From the NCBI GenBank assembly GCA_965205995.1, contig OZ242200.1, positions 1,054,001 to 1,118,000 on the forward strand: a stretch of DNA of 64,000 nt, in the 5' to 3' direction. The position numbers were made by a program, and so were the translations under genes. The DNA is from MPNO01 sp965205995 (GTDB taxonomy: Bacteria > Pseudomonadota > Alphaproteobacteria > MPNO01). Below are positions 15,837 to 24,966 of the stretch, one piece after another; position 1 is the stretch's first letter; every line of letters begins with the position of its first letter. Below the pieces are notes generated by a model. That model saw nothing but the letters and a program-made list of their open reading frames with translations, did no database searches and was not told the DNA's origin.

Positions 15837-16451
15837 ATGCCTGACTTCGCGCTGGAGCGCGCCGCCGGCGGGCTGGTTGCCGGGATCGACGAAGCCGGGC
15901 GCGGACCGTGGGCGGGACCGGTGGTCGCGGCGGCGGTGATCCTCGATACCCGGACGCTGCCCGCCTCCCTCGCCGGCGGTCTCGACGACTCCAAGACCCT
16001 GTCGCCGGCGAAGCGGCGAGACCTCTATCGCGGCCTCCTGGGCTGCGCCGAGATCGGCGTCGGCGCGGCAGGCGTCCGCGAGATCGAGGAGATCGACATA
16101 TTGCAGGCCACCTTCCAGGCAATGAACCGGGCGCTCGCCGCCCTGCCGCGGTGCCCCGCCGCCGCCCTGGTGGACGGCAACCGGGCGCCCGACCTGCCCT
16201 GCCGGGTCGAGACCGTGGTGCGCGGCGATTCGCGCTCGCTGTCGATCGCCGCCGCCTCGATCGTCGCCAAGGTGACGCGCGACCTGATCATGACGCGGCT
16301 TGCGGCGCGCTACCCCGGCTTCGGCTGGGAGCGCAACGCGGGCTACGGGACGGCGGAGCACCGCCACGCCCTCGCACAGTTCGGCCCCACCCCGCACCAC
16401 CGGCGCAGCTTTGCGCCGATACGCGCGATCCTGGAGGGCGGGGCCGGCTAA
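15837..16451 (+). CDS. rnhB: Ribonuclease HII
   Basis: This 204-residue RNase HII has AGIDEAGRGPWAGPVVAAAV near the N-terminus with catalytic Asp18 and Glu19. DDSKTLS and LVDGN (third Asp, about residue 113) follow, then SIAAASIVAKVTRD and the C-terminal GYGTAEHRHALAQFGPTPHHRRSF. It removes ribonucleotides and RNA primers from DNA-RNA hybrids in the cytoplasm. It converges with mutY, sharing the stop-codon bases CTAA at 16448-16451. Confidence 0.95.
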   Translation: MPDFALERAAGGLVAGIDEAGRGPWAGPVVAAAVILDTRTLPASLAGGLDDSKTLSPAKRRDLYRGLLGCAEIGVGAAGVREIEEIDILQATFQAMNRALAALPRCPAAALVDGNRAPDLPCRVETVVRGDSRSLSIAAASIVAKVTRDLIMTRLAARYPGFGWERNAGYGTAEHRHALAQFGPTPHHRRSFAPIRAILEGGAG

Positions 16452-17500
16452 GCGGCGTGCGATAGCGCGTGCCGGACGATTTTCTTCATCACCGACGGCA
16501 AGGCGTGCTCGCCGAGCAGCGCCACCGGAACCCAGAGCCCGTCGGCTCCGTCCGAGTCCCGGACGACACCGGACATCACCTCCAGCTCCAGATGGAAATG
16601 GGTGAAAATGTGGCGCACCCGTCCCGGGAGGGCTCGCCAGTCGGCCGGTGCCGGCGCCTCGGCCAGCGCCTGGACAGCCGGACGCGGTTCGCTCTCCCAT
16701 CCGGTTGAGGGAATTTCCATCATCCCGCCGAGCAGCCCGCTCTCGGGACGCCGCCTGAGCAGCACCGCCCCGTCCGCCCGCATGGCCCAGAAAGCCGTGC
16801 CATAGCGTGTCGGGCGCGCCGCCCTCGATTGGCGCCGCGGCAGGTCTTCCGCCACCCCGGCGCGCAAACCCGCGCAGCCCCCGGAAAGCGGACAGCGCCC
16901 GCAACCGGGCAATCTGGGCGTGCAGATTGTGGCGCCCAGATCCATCATCGCCTGGGCGTAATCGCCCGGGCGCAAACGCGGTGTGAGGCCGGCGGCAAGC
17001 CGGTAGAGCGCGGTCTTGGCGCGCGGCAGCGGATCCTCGACCGCGAACAGCCGCGCGACGACGCGTTCGACATTGCCGTCGACCGCCGTGGCTGGGCGGT
17101 CGAAAGCGATCGCGGCGATCGCCGCCGCGGTGTAGGCGCCGATCCCGGGGAGCGCGCGCAGACCCTGCTCGCTGTCGGGGAAGCGGCCGCCGTGTTGGGA
17201 GACGACCAGCATCGCGCATTTGTGCAGGTTGCGCGCCCTTGCATAGTAGCCGAGCCCCTGCCAGGCGTGCAGCACCTCGTCGAGCTCCGCCGCGGCGAGC
17301 GCTTCCAGGATTGGCCAGCGGGCGATGAAACGCGTGAAATATCCCTTCGCGGCGGCGACGGTGGTCTGCTGCAGCATGATCTCGCTGAGCCAGACGCAAT
17401 AGGGGTCGGGCCGCGTCCCGGGCCTCGCCCGCCAGGGCAAATCCCGACGGTGCCGGTCGTACCAGGCGAGCAGCTTCTTCGCTGGAGTGCTCTCCCCCAC
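16448..17500 (-). CDS. mutY: A/G-specific adenine DNA glycosylase
   Basis: MutY of about 350 residues. The helix-hairpin-helix glycosylase domain carries SEIMLQQTTV (catalytic Glu), LPGIGAYTAAAIAAIAF and the catalytic Asp in AVDGNVERV. The [4Fe-4S] cluster ligands follow C-x6-C-x2-C-x5-C (CTPRLPGCGRCPLSGGC). A C-terminal NUDIX-like domain (GGMMEIPSTGW, FTHFHLELEV) recognises 8-oxoG. No ATG is in frame at the domain edge, so GTG 17500 is taken as start with moderate certainty. It diverges from dciA with about 85 nt between them. Confidence 0.93.
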   Translation of the reverse strand: MGESTPAKKLLAWYDRHRRDLPWRARPGTRPDPYCVWLSEIMLQQTTVAAAKGYFTRFIARWPILEALAAAELDEVLHAWQGLGYYARARNLHKCAMLVVSQHGGRFPDSEQGLRALPGIGAYTAAAIAAIAFDRPATAVDGNVERVVARLFAVEDPLPRAKTALYRLAAGLTPRLRPGDYAQAMMDLGATICTPRLPGCGRCPLSGGCAGLRAGVAEDLPRRQSRAARPTRYGTAFWAMRADGAVLLRRRPESGLLGGMMEIPSTGWESEPRPAVQALAEAPAPADWRALPGRVRHIFTHFHLELEVMSGVVRDSDGADGLWVPVALLGEHALPSVMKKIVRHALSHAA

Positions 17501-17585
17501 GCATCCAACCCTGGTTTGCCAAGCGCCGTTTCGTTGTCTTGCCCGGGCACCGAGCCTACCATGCGACCGTTGCGATCGGTCAGCG

Positions 17586-18077
17586 ATGGAGCGGTCATTG
17601 CCCGCACGGTTGAGCGGCTTGATTCCCGGGATCGTCGGCAAGGCGTTTCGACGCCGCGGATTCACCGAGCCTGCTCTGGCGACCGCCTGGCGAGCGATTG
17701 TCGGCGAGGAGACGGCGGACCACGCGGCTCCGCTCAAAGTCGATTTTCCGCGCGGGTCGCGGAGCGGCGGCACGCTGCACATCCGGGTCGAGGGCGCCTA
17801 CGCCACCGACCTCCAGCACAACACGCCACGAATCGTCGAACGGCTCAACGGCTTCTACGGCTACGCCGCGATCGCCCGGCTCGCGCTGCACCAGGGCCCG
17901 GTGCGCACCGATCCCGCCGGCGCGGCCTCCCGCCCGACCGGAGGGGAGCAGCGCGGGCGGCCGACAACGGACACCGGGCCGGAGATCCACGGAATCGGCG
18001 ATCCCCGGTTGAGAGAGGCGCTGCGCGGGCTCGGCAAGGCCATCGGGGCCGGCTCCGCCGCCGCCGAGCGCGAGTGA
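17586..18077 (+). CDS. dciA: DUF721/DciA-family protein (replicative helicase loader-type)
   Basis: This 163-residue protein has the DUF721 domain at about 30-100 (AWRAIVGEETADHAAPLKVDF, GTLHIRVEGAYATDLQHN, IVERLNGFYGYAAIARL) and a disordered Arg/Gly-rich tail. DUF721 proteins include DciA, which loads or activates the DnaB helicase in bacteria lacking DnaC. The position between mutY and a DsbA-like gene ahead of smc is the usual alphaproteobacterial arrangement. The ATG at 17586 is chosen because the upstream extension overlaps mutY and has no family sequence. Confidence 0.82.
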   Translation: MERSLPARLSGLIPGIVGKAFRRRGFTEPALATAWRAIVGEETADHAAPLKVDFPRGSRSGGTLHIRVEGAYATDLQHNTPRIVERLNGFYGYAAIARLALHQGPVRTDPAGAASRPTGGEQRGRPTTDTGPEIHGIGDPRLREALRGLGKAIGAGSAAAERE

Positions 18078-18204
18078 GGCGGGGCGAACGGCCGGAAAGC
18101 GGACGATCGAAACCGGGGTCGAGTCACTCCGCGCTGGACGCGGGGTGCGAAAATCATCTAAATATTGTGGTCTGATGCGGGATATGTGGAATATGTGGGA
18201 TTCG

Positions 18205-18840
18205 ATGCGCCGGATGTCGATCCGGGTTGCGGCCGGTCTCGGCCTCTCGACGATCGTCTTCGGCATCGCCTGGGGCGCCCCGCCGAAGCCCGAAGCAATT
18301 TTCGGATCGGTCCCGGTGACCGCCGACGACAGAATTCTCGGCCGCGCCGACGCGCCGGTGACGATCGTCGAATACGCGTCCTTCACCTGCGGGCATTGCG
18401 CGCGCTTCCATGCCGACATCGTGCCCGAGCTGAAGAAGGCCTATATCGATACCGGCAAGGCGCGGCTGGTTTATCGCGATTTTCCGCTCGACCGCCAAGC
18501 CTTCGCCGCCTCGGTCGTCGCCCGCTGTTCCGCGGCGAACCGCTATTTCGGGATGGTGGATTTGCTGTTCAGGGAACAGCCGCGCTGGGCGGGCGCGCAG
18601 GACCCCCTCGCCGCGCTCACCGGGCTCGCGATGCTCGGCGGGATATCGAAGAAGAAACTGGAGTCCTGCTTCAAGGACCAAAAGATCCAGAACGCCGTTC
18701 TCCAGCAGCGCCTGACGGGCACCCAGAAATTCAAGGTGGACTCGACGCCGACCGTGATCGTCAACGGCGCGAAATATCGCGGCGATGTGACGCTGGAGCA
18801 AATCCGGGCCGTGATAGAAGCGATCCTGTCGCGGTCATAG
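18205..18840 (+). CDS. Periplasmic DsbA/Com1-type thiol-disulfide oxidoreductase
   Basis: From ATG 18205 (GGGA upstream) the protein has 211 residues with an Arg-rich signal peptide (hydrophobic about 9-23). The thioredoxin fold has active site C62-GH-C65 (FTCGHCARFH) and the cis-Pro loop STPTVIVNG. It is like the DsbA-family 'thioredoxin domain' protein that precedes smc in many alphaproteobacteria. An alternative ATG at 18175 would add a Met/Trp/Asp-rich stretch unlike a signal peptide. It should form or shuffle disulfides in the periplasm. Confidence 0.85.
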   Translation: MRRMSIRVAAGLGLSTIVFGIAWGAPPKPEAIFGSVPVTADDRILGRADAPVTIVEYASFTCGHCARFHADIVPELKKAYIDTGKARLVYRDFPLDRQAFAASVVARCSAANRYFGMVDLLFREQPRWAGAQDPLAALTGLAMLGGISKKKLESCFKDQKIQNAVLQQRLTGTQKFKVDSTPTVIVNGAKYRGDVTLEQIRAVIEAILSRS

Positions 18841-18855
18841 CGAGGACGGACCTCC

Positions 18856-21800
18856 GTGAAATTCTCACGCCTGCGCCTCACCGGGTTCAAATCCTTCGTC
18901 GAGCCGACCGATTTCTACATCGATCCGGGTCTCACCGGGATCGTCGGCCCCAATGGCTGCGGCAAGTCCAATATCGTCGAGGCGCTGCGCTGGGTGATGG
19001 GCGAGACCGCGCCGCGGCAGATGCGGTCCTCCGAGATGGACGAGGTGATCTTCTCGGGCACTTCCGGCCGGCCGGCGCGCAACATGGCCGAGGTGCTGCT
19101 GACCCTCGACAACGCCGAACGCGACGCGCCGGCCGCCTATAACGAGGGGCCGGAGATCAACGTCGCGCGCAGGATCGAGCGCGGCAGCGGCTCGCAGTTC
19201 CGCGTCAACGGCCGCGAGGCGCGCGCGCGCGACGTGCAGACCCTGTTCGCCGACGCGGCGTCCGGCGCCCGCACCACGGCGATCGTGAACCAGGGACAGG
19301 TCGGCGATTTGGTCAGCGCCAAGCCGGCCGAGCGGCGCCGGGTGCTCGAAGAGGCCGCCGGCATCACCGGGCTGCATGCCCGCCGCCACGAGGCGGAGCT
19401 GCGGCTGCGCGCTGCGGAGACCAATCTCGACCGGCTGGAAGACGTCATCGGCGCGCTCGAGGAGCAGCATCGCGGGCTCAAGCGCCAGGCGCGCCAGGCC
19501 ACCCGCTACCGGAATCTGAGCGATCGCATCCGGCGCGCCGAGGCCTCTCTTCTCCACCGGCGCTGGATCGCCGTCACCCGGGCGATGGCGGACGCCCGGG
19601 ACGCGCTCGCGCTCGCCGAGACGGCGGTGGTCGAGGTCACCGGCGTGGTCGCGCGCGCGACCGCGGCCCGCGAGGACGCCGCGGCGGCGATCCCGCCGCT
19701 GCGCGAGGCGGAACGGGAGGCGGCGGACGCATTGCGGATGCTGCTGGTCAAGCGCGACGGGCTCGAACAGGAGGCGCGCCGGGTCGCGCGGGCGGTGGAT
19801 GCGCTCGACCTGCAAATCCGACAGCTGGAAGGCGACGCCGCCGGCGCGCGCGACCGCCGCTCGGACGCCGATGAAGCCCGCGCGCGGCTCGCCGCGGAGC
19901 TCGAAGACATCGCCGCCCGGGAAGAGGGGCATGAAGCGGCGCTGGCCGAGCTCACCGCGGAACTCGCCCGCGCCAGGCAAGCGGACGAAGCCTCCGAGCA
20001 GGCGCATTCGGCGGCGCTGCGGGATCTCACCGAGGCCAATGCCCGGAGGAGCGCGCTGGAGCAGCGGGCCGCGGAAACCCGGACGCGGCGGGACCGCATC
20101 GCCGCGCGCCGGAACCAGCTCGCCGACGACGAGGCGAAGCACCCCCCGCTGCCGCAGTTCGAGCGGGCGCTGGCCGATGCGGAGGCCGGCACCGCCGCCG
20201 CCGCGACAGGGCTGGAGGAGGCGCAAGCCGCGCTTGAGACCGCGGAGGCCGAGCGCGGCCGCGCCGCCTCGGCCGACGAGGACGCCCGCCTTGCCCTGCG
20301 CGGCGCCGACGGCGAGGCCGACAAGGCGAAATCGGAGATCGACGCGCTCGCCGGGCTGCTCGATCTCGGGGAATCGGGGCTCTGGCCGCCGATGATCGAC
20401 CTGGTCGCGGTCGAGCCCGGATACGAAGTCGCGCTCGGCGCCGCACTCGGCGACGATCTCCTCGCATCGGGCGACGAGGCCGCGCCCGTGCATTGGCGCG
20501 AGACCGAGAGCGGCGCCCGAGCGCCGGACCTGCCGCACGGCACCTCTCCCTTGTCCCGGTTCGTCGATGCACCGGCCGCGCTGCGGCCAAGGCTCTCGCA
20601 AGTCGGGCTGATCGACGACGCGGCGGATGGCGATGCGCTGGCCGCGCATCTGGTTCAGGGCCAGCGCCTCGTCGCGCGGTCGGGCGCGCTGTGGCGCTGG
20701 GACGGGTTTCGCGTGGCCGCGGGGGCGCCGACGGCGGCGGCGAAGCGGATGGCCCAGCGCAACCGCCTGGAGGGGCTGCGCGGCACCCTCGCCGCTTTCG
20801 AGGTGTCGCGCGCAGGCGCGGCCGCGGCCGCCGATACGACCGGCGCCCGCCTGCGCGCGGCGGTCGCGGCGGAAGATGCCGCGCGCGCGGCTCGGCGGGA
20901 TGCGGAATCGGCCCTCGCCGCGGCCAAGGCGGTCGAATCGGAGGCCGCGGCGGCGCTCGCCGGCGAACGCTCCTACCGCAGGTCGGCGGAGGACGCGCAG
21001 GCCGGCATGGCGGTCGAGTTCGCCGAGGCGGATGGCGCGCTGGCGGCGGCCGGCGAGGAACTCGCTTCCCTCCCCGATTCCACGCTGCAGCGCGAGGCGG
21101 TGGAGCGGGCGAAAGCCGCCCTCGAGGAAACCCGCGCCCGGGTCGCCGGGATCGGCCAGGACTATCAGCGGAAACTCGCCGACGCCGAGCAGCGCGCGCG
21201 GCGGAAATCGGCAATCGAAATCGACATCCGGTCCTGGCGGGAACGCGCGGCCGCCGCCGAGCGCGGCATCGAGGATTTCGCGGCCCGTATCGCCGAGGCG
21301 GCGGAAGAACGCGCCACGCTGGCCGAGCGTCCGGAAGCGCTGGCCCGCGAGGGTGAGGCGCTCGGCGCCGACATCGCCGAAGCGGATTCGCGACGCGACC
21401 GGGAGGCCGCGGCTCTCGCGGATGCGGAAGCGCGGCTCGAAGACGCCGCGCGGTCGCTGCGGTCCGACGAGAACCGGCTTGCCGAAAGGCGCGAGCAACG
21501 GGTCCGCCGCGAGGCCGAGCTCGAACAGGAGAAACAAAGCCTGGACAATGTCGCCGAGCGGGTCCGCGAACGGCTCGGCTGCGCCCCCGAAGCGATCGCC
21601 GAGACCGCCGGGATCGACCCTGACGCGGAACTGCCCGATGCGGACGCGCTCGAGGCGAGGCTCGACAAGCTCAACCGCGAACGCGAGAACATCGGCCCAG
21701 TCAATTTGCGCGCCGATATCGAGGCGGCCGAGCTCGATACGCGGATCGGGGAGATGCAAAGCGAGCGGGAGGACCTGTTGGGCGCCATCGCCAAGCTGCG

Positions 21801-22317
21801 CCACGGGATCGCGGGTCTCAACCGGGAGGGCCGCGAACGCCTGCTCGCGGCGTTCGAGGCCGTCGACGGCCATTTCCGCACCATCTTCACCCAGCTGTTC
21901 GGCGGCGGCAGCGCCCGGCTCGCGCTGACCGAATCGGAGGACCCGTTCGAATCCGGGCTGGAGGTGATGGCGAGCCCGCCCGGCAAACGGCTTCAGTCGA
22001 TGTCGCTGATGTCCGGCGGCGAGCAGGCGCTGACCGCGATTTCGCTTCTCTTCGCGGTATTTCTGACCAACCCGGCGCCGGTCTGCGTCCTCGATGAGGT
22101 CGACGCGCCGCTCGACGACAACAATGTCGACCGGTTTTGCAATCTTCTCGACGAGATCTCCCGCGACGGCGAGACCCGTTTCCTCCTGATCACCCATCAC
22201 CGCCTGACCATGGCGCGGATGGAGCGGCTCTACGGGGTCACCATGCCGGAGCCCGGGGTCTCGCAACTCGTCTCGGTCGATCTGATGGCCGCGGAGCGGC
22301 TGCGCGAACCGGCCTAG
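18856..22317 (+). CDS. smc: Chromosome segregation protein SMC
   Basis: Full-length SMC of 1153 residues from GTG 18856 (GAGG upstream). Walker A GPNGCGKSN is at 31-39, with LRWVMGET and the Q-loop region near it. Two long Ala/Glu/Arg-rich coiled coils (about 160-480 and 640-960) flank a hinge (about 500-620). The ABC signature SLMSGGEQAL is near 1050 and Walker B VCVLDEVDAPLDD near 1080. SMC with ScpAB condenses and resolves chromosomes and is loaded at ParB-parS. It follows the DsbA-like gene by 15 nt. Confidence 0.97.
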   Translation: MKFSRLRLTGFKSFVEPTDFYIDPGLTGIVGPNGCGKSNIVEALRWVMGETAPRQMRSSEMDEVIFSGTSGRPARNMAEVLLTLDNAERDAPAAYNEGPEINVARRIERGSGSQFRVNGREARARDVQTLFADAASGARTTAIVNQGQVGDLVSAKPAERRRVLEEAAGITGLHARRHEAELRLRAAETNLDRLEDVIGALEEQHRGLKRQARQATRYRNLSDRIRRAEASLLHRRWIAVTRAMADARDALALAETAVVEVTGVVARATAAREDAAAAIPPLREAEREAADALRMLLVKRDGLEQEARRVARAVDALDLQIRQLEGDAAGARDRRSDADEARARLAAELEDIAAREEGHEAALAELTAELARARQADEASEQAHSAALRDLTEANARRSALEQRAAETRTRRDRIAARRNQLADDEAKHPPLPQFERALADAEAGTAAAATGLEEAQAALETAEAERGRAASADEDARLALRGADGEADKAKSEIDALAGLLDLGESGLWPPMIDLVAVEPGYEVALGAALGDDLLASGDEAAPVHWRETESGARAPDLPHGTSPLSRFVDAPAALRPRLSQVGLIDDAADGDALAAHLVQGQRLVARSGALWRWDGFRVAAGAPTAAAKRMAQRNRLEGLRGTLAAFEVSRAGAAAAADTTGARLRAAVAAEDAARAARRDAESALAAAKAVESEAAAALAGERSYRRSAEDAQAGMAVEFAEADGALAAAGEELASLPDSTLQREAVERAKAALEETRARVAGIGQDYQRKLADAEQRARRKSAIEIDIRSWRERAAAAERGIEDFAARIAEAAEERATLAERPEALAREGEALGADIAEADSRRDREAAALADAEARLEDAARSLRSDENRLAERREQRVRREAELEQEKQSLDNVAERVRERLGCAPEAIAETAGIDPDAELPDADALEARLDKLNRERENIGPVNLRADIEAAELDTRIGEMQSEREDLLGAIAKLRHGIAGLNREGRERLLAAFEAVDGHFRTIFTQLFGGGSARLALTESEDPFESGLEVMASPPGKRLQSMSLMSGGEQALTAISLLFAVFLTNPAPVCVLDEVDAPLDDNNVDRFCNLLDEISRDGETRFLLITHHRLTMARMERLYGVTMPEPGVSQLVSVDLMAAERLREPA

Positions 22318-22413
22318 AGGCGGATTCGACATGCCGCGGAGCCTGCGTTGAGCGGCTTCCCGCATGCCGGTTTGTTCTTTTGTTTCAAGAAGTTGAGAGC
22401 TCTTCGATAGGCC

Positions 22414-22442
22414 TTGACAGGGTTTCGGCGGCTCCCTATCGT
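22414..22442 (+). promoter_or_regulatory. Sigma-70-type promoter of the F0 ATP synthase operon
   Basis: TTGACA (22414-22419) is separated by exactly 17 nt from TATCGT (22437-22442). It lies in the 190-nt gap between smc and atpI, about 65 nt upstream of the atpI ATG. The -35 is perfect and the -10 matches at 4 of 6 positions, which fits a constitutive operon. Confidence 0.65.
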
Positions 22443-22507
22443 GCGCCCGCCATTGGCCTTGGCGCTCCCTGCGCTTGGGGTGCGTGGCGTGGCGTTACAA
22501 ACGATCC

Positions 22508-22870
22508 ATGGCCGAGCGCGAGCTACCGCAACCCCTCCGGGATCTGGATACGCGGCTCAAACGGCTCCGCGCCGAAGACGACGACGGAGCGGACGCCGCT
22601 GCCGAGCGCGGCCGCGGGATCAGCATGGCGCTCAGGGTCGGCGTGGAACTGGTCGCCGCCCTTGTGGTCGGCGTCGGTATCGGGCTGCTGCTCGATAGCT
22701 GGCTCGGAACGGCGCCGTGGCTGATGATCGTGTTCTTCGTTCTCGGCGCCGCCGCCGGGATGTTGAGCGTTTTTCGGACGGTGTCGGGAATGGGCCAGAC
22801 CGCCGGCGACGCGAAGGGCAGCGGGACACGGGTCAAGGGATCGGAGGCGGAGCATAATGGCAAGCGCTGA
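22508..22870 (+). CDS. atpI: F0F1 ATP synthase assembly protein AtpI/AtpZ
   Basis: This 120-residue protein has a charged N-terminal stretch and two membrane segments (about residues 42-62 and 70-90, ALRVGVELVAALVVGVGIG and WLMIVFFVLGAAAGM), with the G-x-D-x-W turn LLLDSWLG between them. AtpI/AtpZ proteins help assemble the c-ring and may pass Mg2+ or Ca2+. It is the first gene of the F0 operon and overlaps atpB by 14 nt. Confidence 0.88.
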   Translation: MAERELPQPLRDLDTRLKRLRAEDDDGADAAAERGRGISMALRVGVELVAALVVGVGIGLLLDSWLGTAPWLMIVFFVLGAAAGMLSVFRTVSGMGQTAGDAKGSGTRVKGSEAEHNGKR

Positions 22871-23594
22871 ACATCACGGTCCCCTCGCGCAGTTCGAGAT
22901 CAAGACCCTGCTGCCGATCCATCTCGGCGAGGCCGACATCTCGTTCACCAACTCGTCGCTGATGATGGTGATCGCGCTGCTCCTGATCACGCTGTTCCTG
23001 CTCCTCGGCACACGCAAGCGGGCGCTGGTGCCGGGACGCTGGCAGTCGATGGTGGAGCTGTCCTACGAATTCATCGTCGGCCTGCTGCGCGAGACCGTGG
23101 GGCCGGACGGGCGGCAGTATTTCCCCTTCGTCTTCGCGCTGTTCATGTTCGTGCTGTTCGGCAACATGCTGGGGATGATCCCCTACAGCTTCACCTTCAC
23201 CAGCCACATCATCGTGACCTTCGCGCTGGCGGCGGTGGTGTTCGTGGGGGTGACGATCCTGGGCTTCGTCAAGCACGGGTTCCATTTCGTCACGTTCTTC
23301 GTGCCGCCCGGCGTTTCCGTGGCGCTGTGGCCCCTGCTGATCCCGATCGAGATCATCTCCTATCTGTCGCGGCCGATCAGCCTGTCGGTCCGGCTGTTCG
23401 CGAACATGCTTGCCGGGCACACCCTCCTCAAGGTCTTCGCCGGTTTCGTCCCGGCGCTCGGGGTGGCGGGCGTCCTTCCGCTCGCCTTTGTCGCGGCGCT
23501 GTCGGGGCTCGAACTGGTGATCGCGTTCCTTCAGGCCTATGTGTTCGCGATCCTCACATGCCTGTACATCAACGACGCTCTGCATCTGCACTGA
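22857..23594 (+). CDS. atpB: ATP synthase F0 subunit a
   Basis: This 245-residue membrane protein has five or more transmembrane helices. The essential Arg is in SLSVRLFANMLAGH (about residue 181), and the final helix is rich in FLQAYVFAILTCLYINDALH. Subunit a forms the proton half-channels against the c-ring in the inner membrane. Order atpI-atpB-atpE-b'-b without F1 genes is the alphaproteobacterial arrangement. Confidence 0.96.
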   Translation: MASAEHHGPLAQFEIKTLLPIHLGEADISFTNSSLMMVIALLLITLFLLLGTRKRALVPGRWQSMVELSYEFIVGLLRETVGPDGRQYFPFVFALFMFVLFGNMLGMIPYSFTFTSHIIVTFALAAVVFVGVTILGFVKHGFHFVTFFVPPGVSVALWPLLIPIEIISYLSRPISLSVRLFANMLAGHTLLKVFAGFVPALGVAGVLPLAFVAALSGLELVIAFLQAYVFAILTCLYINDALHLH

Positions 23595-23624
23595 GCGGGC
23601 GTATCCTGCGAAAGAGAGGACATC

Positions 23625-23849
23625 ATGGAGCTTGAAGCAGCCAAGGTCATCGGCGCCGGTCTCGCGGTTATCGGGGTGGTCGGATCGGGTATCGGGATCG
23701 GCTCGATCTTCTCGTCGTTCATCTCGGCGGTGGCGCGCAACCCGGCGGCCCGCGGCGACGTCTTTCCAATGACCATGCTGGGTTTCGCCCTGGTCGAGGC
23801 CATCGCGCTGTTCGCGCTGGTGGTCGCGCTGGTCATCCTGTTCGGCTAG
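23625..23849 (+). CDS. atpE: ATP synthase F0 subunit c
   Basis: The 74-residue proteolipid forms a two-helix hairpin. The Gly-rich first helix is GAGLAVIGVVGSGIGIGSIF, the polar loop is ARNPAARGD, and the second helix carries the proton-binding Glu in FALVEAIALFALVVAL (about residue 57). It forms the rotor ring. It lies 30 nt after atpB. Confidence 0.96.
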   Translation: MELEAAKVIGAGLAVIGVVGSGIGIGSIFSSFISAVARNPAARGDVFPMTMLGFALVEAIALFALVVALVILFG

Positions 23850-23879
23850 CCGCTCACGGCGAGACCCTCCGGCGCGATC

Positions 23880-24374
23880 ATGCCCCAGCTCGAACAGATC
23901 GACACCTATCTCAGCCAGGTGGTCTGGCTGTTCCTGACCTTCGGCGTCCTCTACGTCGTCATGATGCGCTCGGCCCTGCCCCGGATCTCGCAGATCCTGG
24001 TGACCCGCCAGGAGCGCATCGACGCCGATCTGCGCAGGGCGGACGAGTTCAAATCGGAGGCCGTGTCGGTTCTCTCGGCCTATGAGGAGGCGGCAGCAAG
24101 AGCACGGGCGGAGGCCCAGGTCGTCCTGCGCGACGGCGCCGACCGGTTCGCGGCCGAGGCGGCGGAGAAGAACGAGGCGCTGACGCGCCTGCTGGCCGAG
24201 GCGGCGGCGGAAGGCGAGGCGCGCATCCAGGCGGCGCGTGAACAGGCGATGGCGGATGTCGAGACCATCGCCGTCGAGCTCGCCGGGCTGGCCGCCGAAC
24301 GGTTGAGCGGGATCGCCGCCGACCGGGGCGCCGCCGAGGCCGCGGTCGCGCAAGCGATGCGGGAGCGCGGCTGA
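23880..24374 (+). CDS. atpF': ATP synthase F0 subunit b'
   Basis: This 164-residue protein has one N-terminal membrane segment (about 12-30, QVVWLFLTFGVLYVVMM) and a long Ala/Glu/Arg coiled coil. It starts MPQLEQIDTYLSQ, typical of the b' chain that pairs with b in alphaproteobacteria. The peripheral stalk it forms holds F1 against rotation. Its TGA overlaps the ATG of atpF (TGATG). Confidence 0.93.
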   Translation: MPQLEQIDTYLSQVVWLFLTFGVLYVVMMRSALPRISQILVTRQERIDADLRRADEFKSEAVSVLSAYEEAAARARAEAQVVLRDGADRFAAEAAEKNEALTRLLAEAAAEGEARIQAAREQAMADVETIAVELAGLAAERLSGIAADRGAAEAAVAQAMRERG

Positions 24375-24856
24375 TGCTTTCGACGCCGGAATTCTGGGTC
24401 GCGGTGGGTTTCGCGATTTTCGCTGCCGGCATCGCCCGGCCGGTATGGCGCGCCCTCACCACGGCCCTCGACGCGAGAGGCGAGCGGATCAGGCAGACCC
24501 TCGACGAGGCCCGGAAGCTGCACGAGGAAGCCCAGCATTTGCTGGCGGAATACCAGCGCAAGCAGCGCGACGCCGCGCGCGAGGCCGCGCAGATGATCGA
24601 GCAGGCGCGCAACGAAGCCGAGCGGTTGCGGGCGGAGGCGATGGAGACGCTGGAGCGGACGCTCGAACGCCGCAAGGCGCTGGCGCAGGAGAAAATCGCC
24701 CAGGCCGAGGCCGACGCGCTGCGCCAGGTGCGCAACGCCGCCGTCGATGTCGCGATCGCCGCGACCGCCCGGGTCATCGGCGAACGCCTCGGGGCGGACC
24801 GCGCATCGGTTCTGATCGACGACGCGGTCAAGGACCTTCCCAAACACCTCAACTGA
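24374..24856 (+). CDS. atpF: ATP synthase F0 subunit b
   Basis: This 160-residue protein has a short N-terminal membrane helix (PEFWVAVGFAIFAAGIA, about 5-21) followed by a continuous coiled coil (EEAQHLLAEYQRKQRDAARE and onward). It is the second stalk chain and heterodimerises with b'. It is translationally coupled to b' through a one-base overlap and ends the F0 operon. Confidence 0.94.
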   Translation: MLSTPEFWVAVGFAIFAAGIARPVWRALTTALDARGERIRQTLDEARKLHEEAQHLLAEYQRKQRDAAREAAQMIEQARNEAERLRAEAMETLERTLERRKALAQEKIAQAEADALRQVRNAAVDVAIAATARVIGERLGADRASVLIDDAVKDLPKHLN

Positions 24857-24866
24857 CCCGCCGGCC

Positions 24867-24882
24867 GGCGCCTTTCGGCGCC
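24867..24882 (+). terminator. Short hairpin after the F0 operon (weak terminator candidate)
   Basis: GGCGCC-TTTC-GGCGCC forms a 6-bp GC hairpin 10 nt after the atpF stop. No U-tract follows, so it may attenuate rather than terminate. The 110-nt gap to ubiD holds nothing else I can identify. Confidence 0.25.
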
Positions 24883-24966
24883 ATGGCCAAGAGCGCCGTC
24901 CTTTGGCAGCATGACGGGCCGCGTCCAGCGGGGGCAAGCCGTCCTGCCCCGGGAGCCCGCCGCCCG

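Noticed and set aside
18175..18204. Earlier start for the DsbA-like gene with a Met/Trp-rich leader
   Set aside because: It would put acidic and Trp residues before the signal peptide. The ATG at 18205 gives a normal Arg-rich n-region.
18865..22365. A very long antisense open frame opposite smc
   Set aside because: It is an effect of high GC and codon bias on the reverse strand. It has no family motif, and the sense strand encodes complete SMC.
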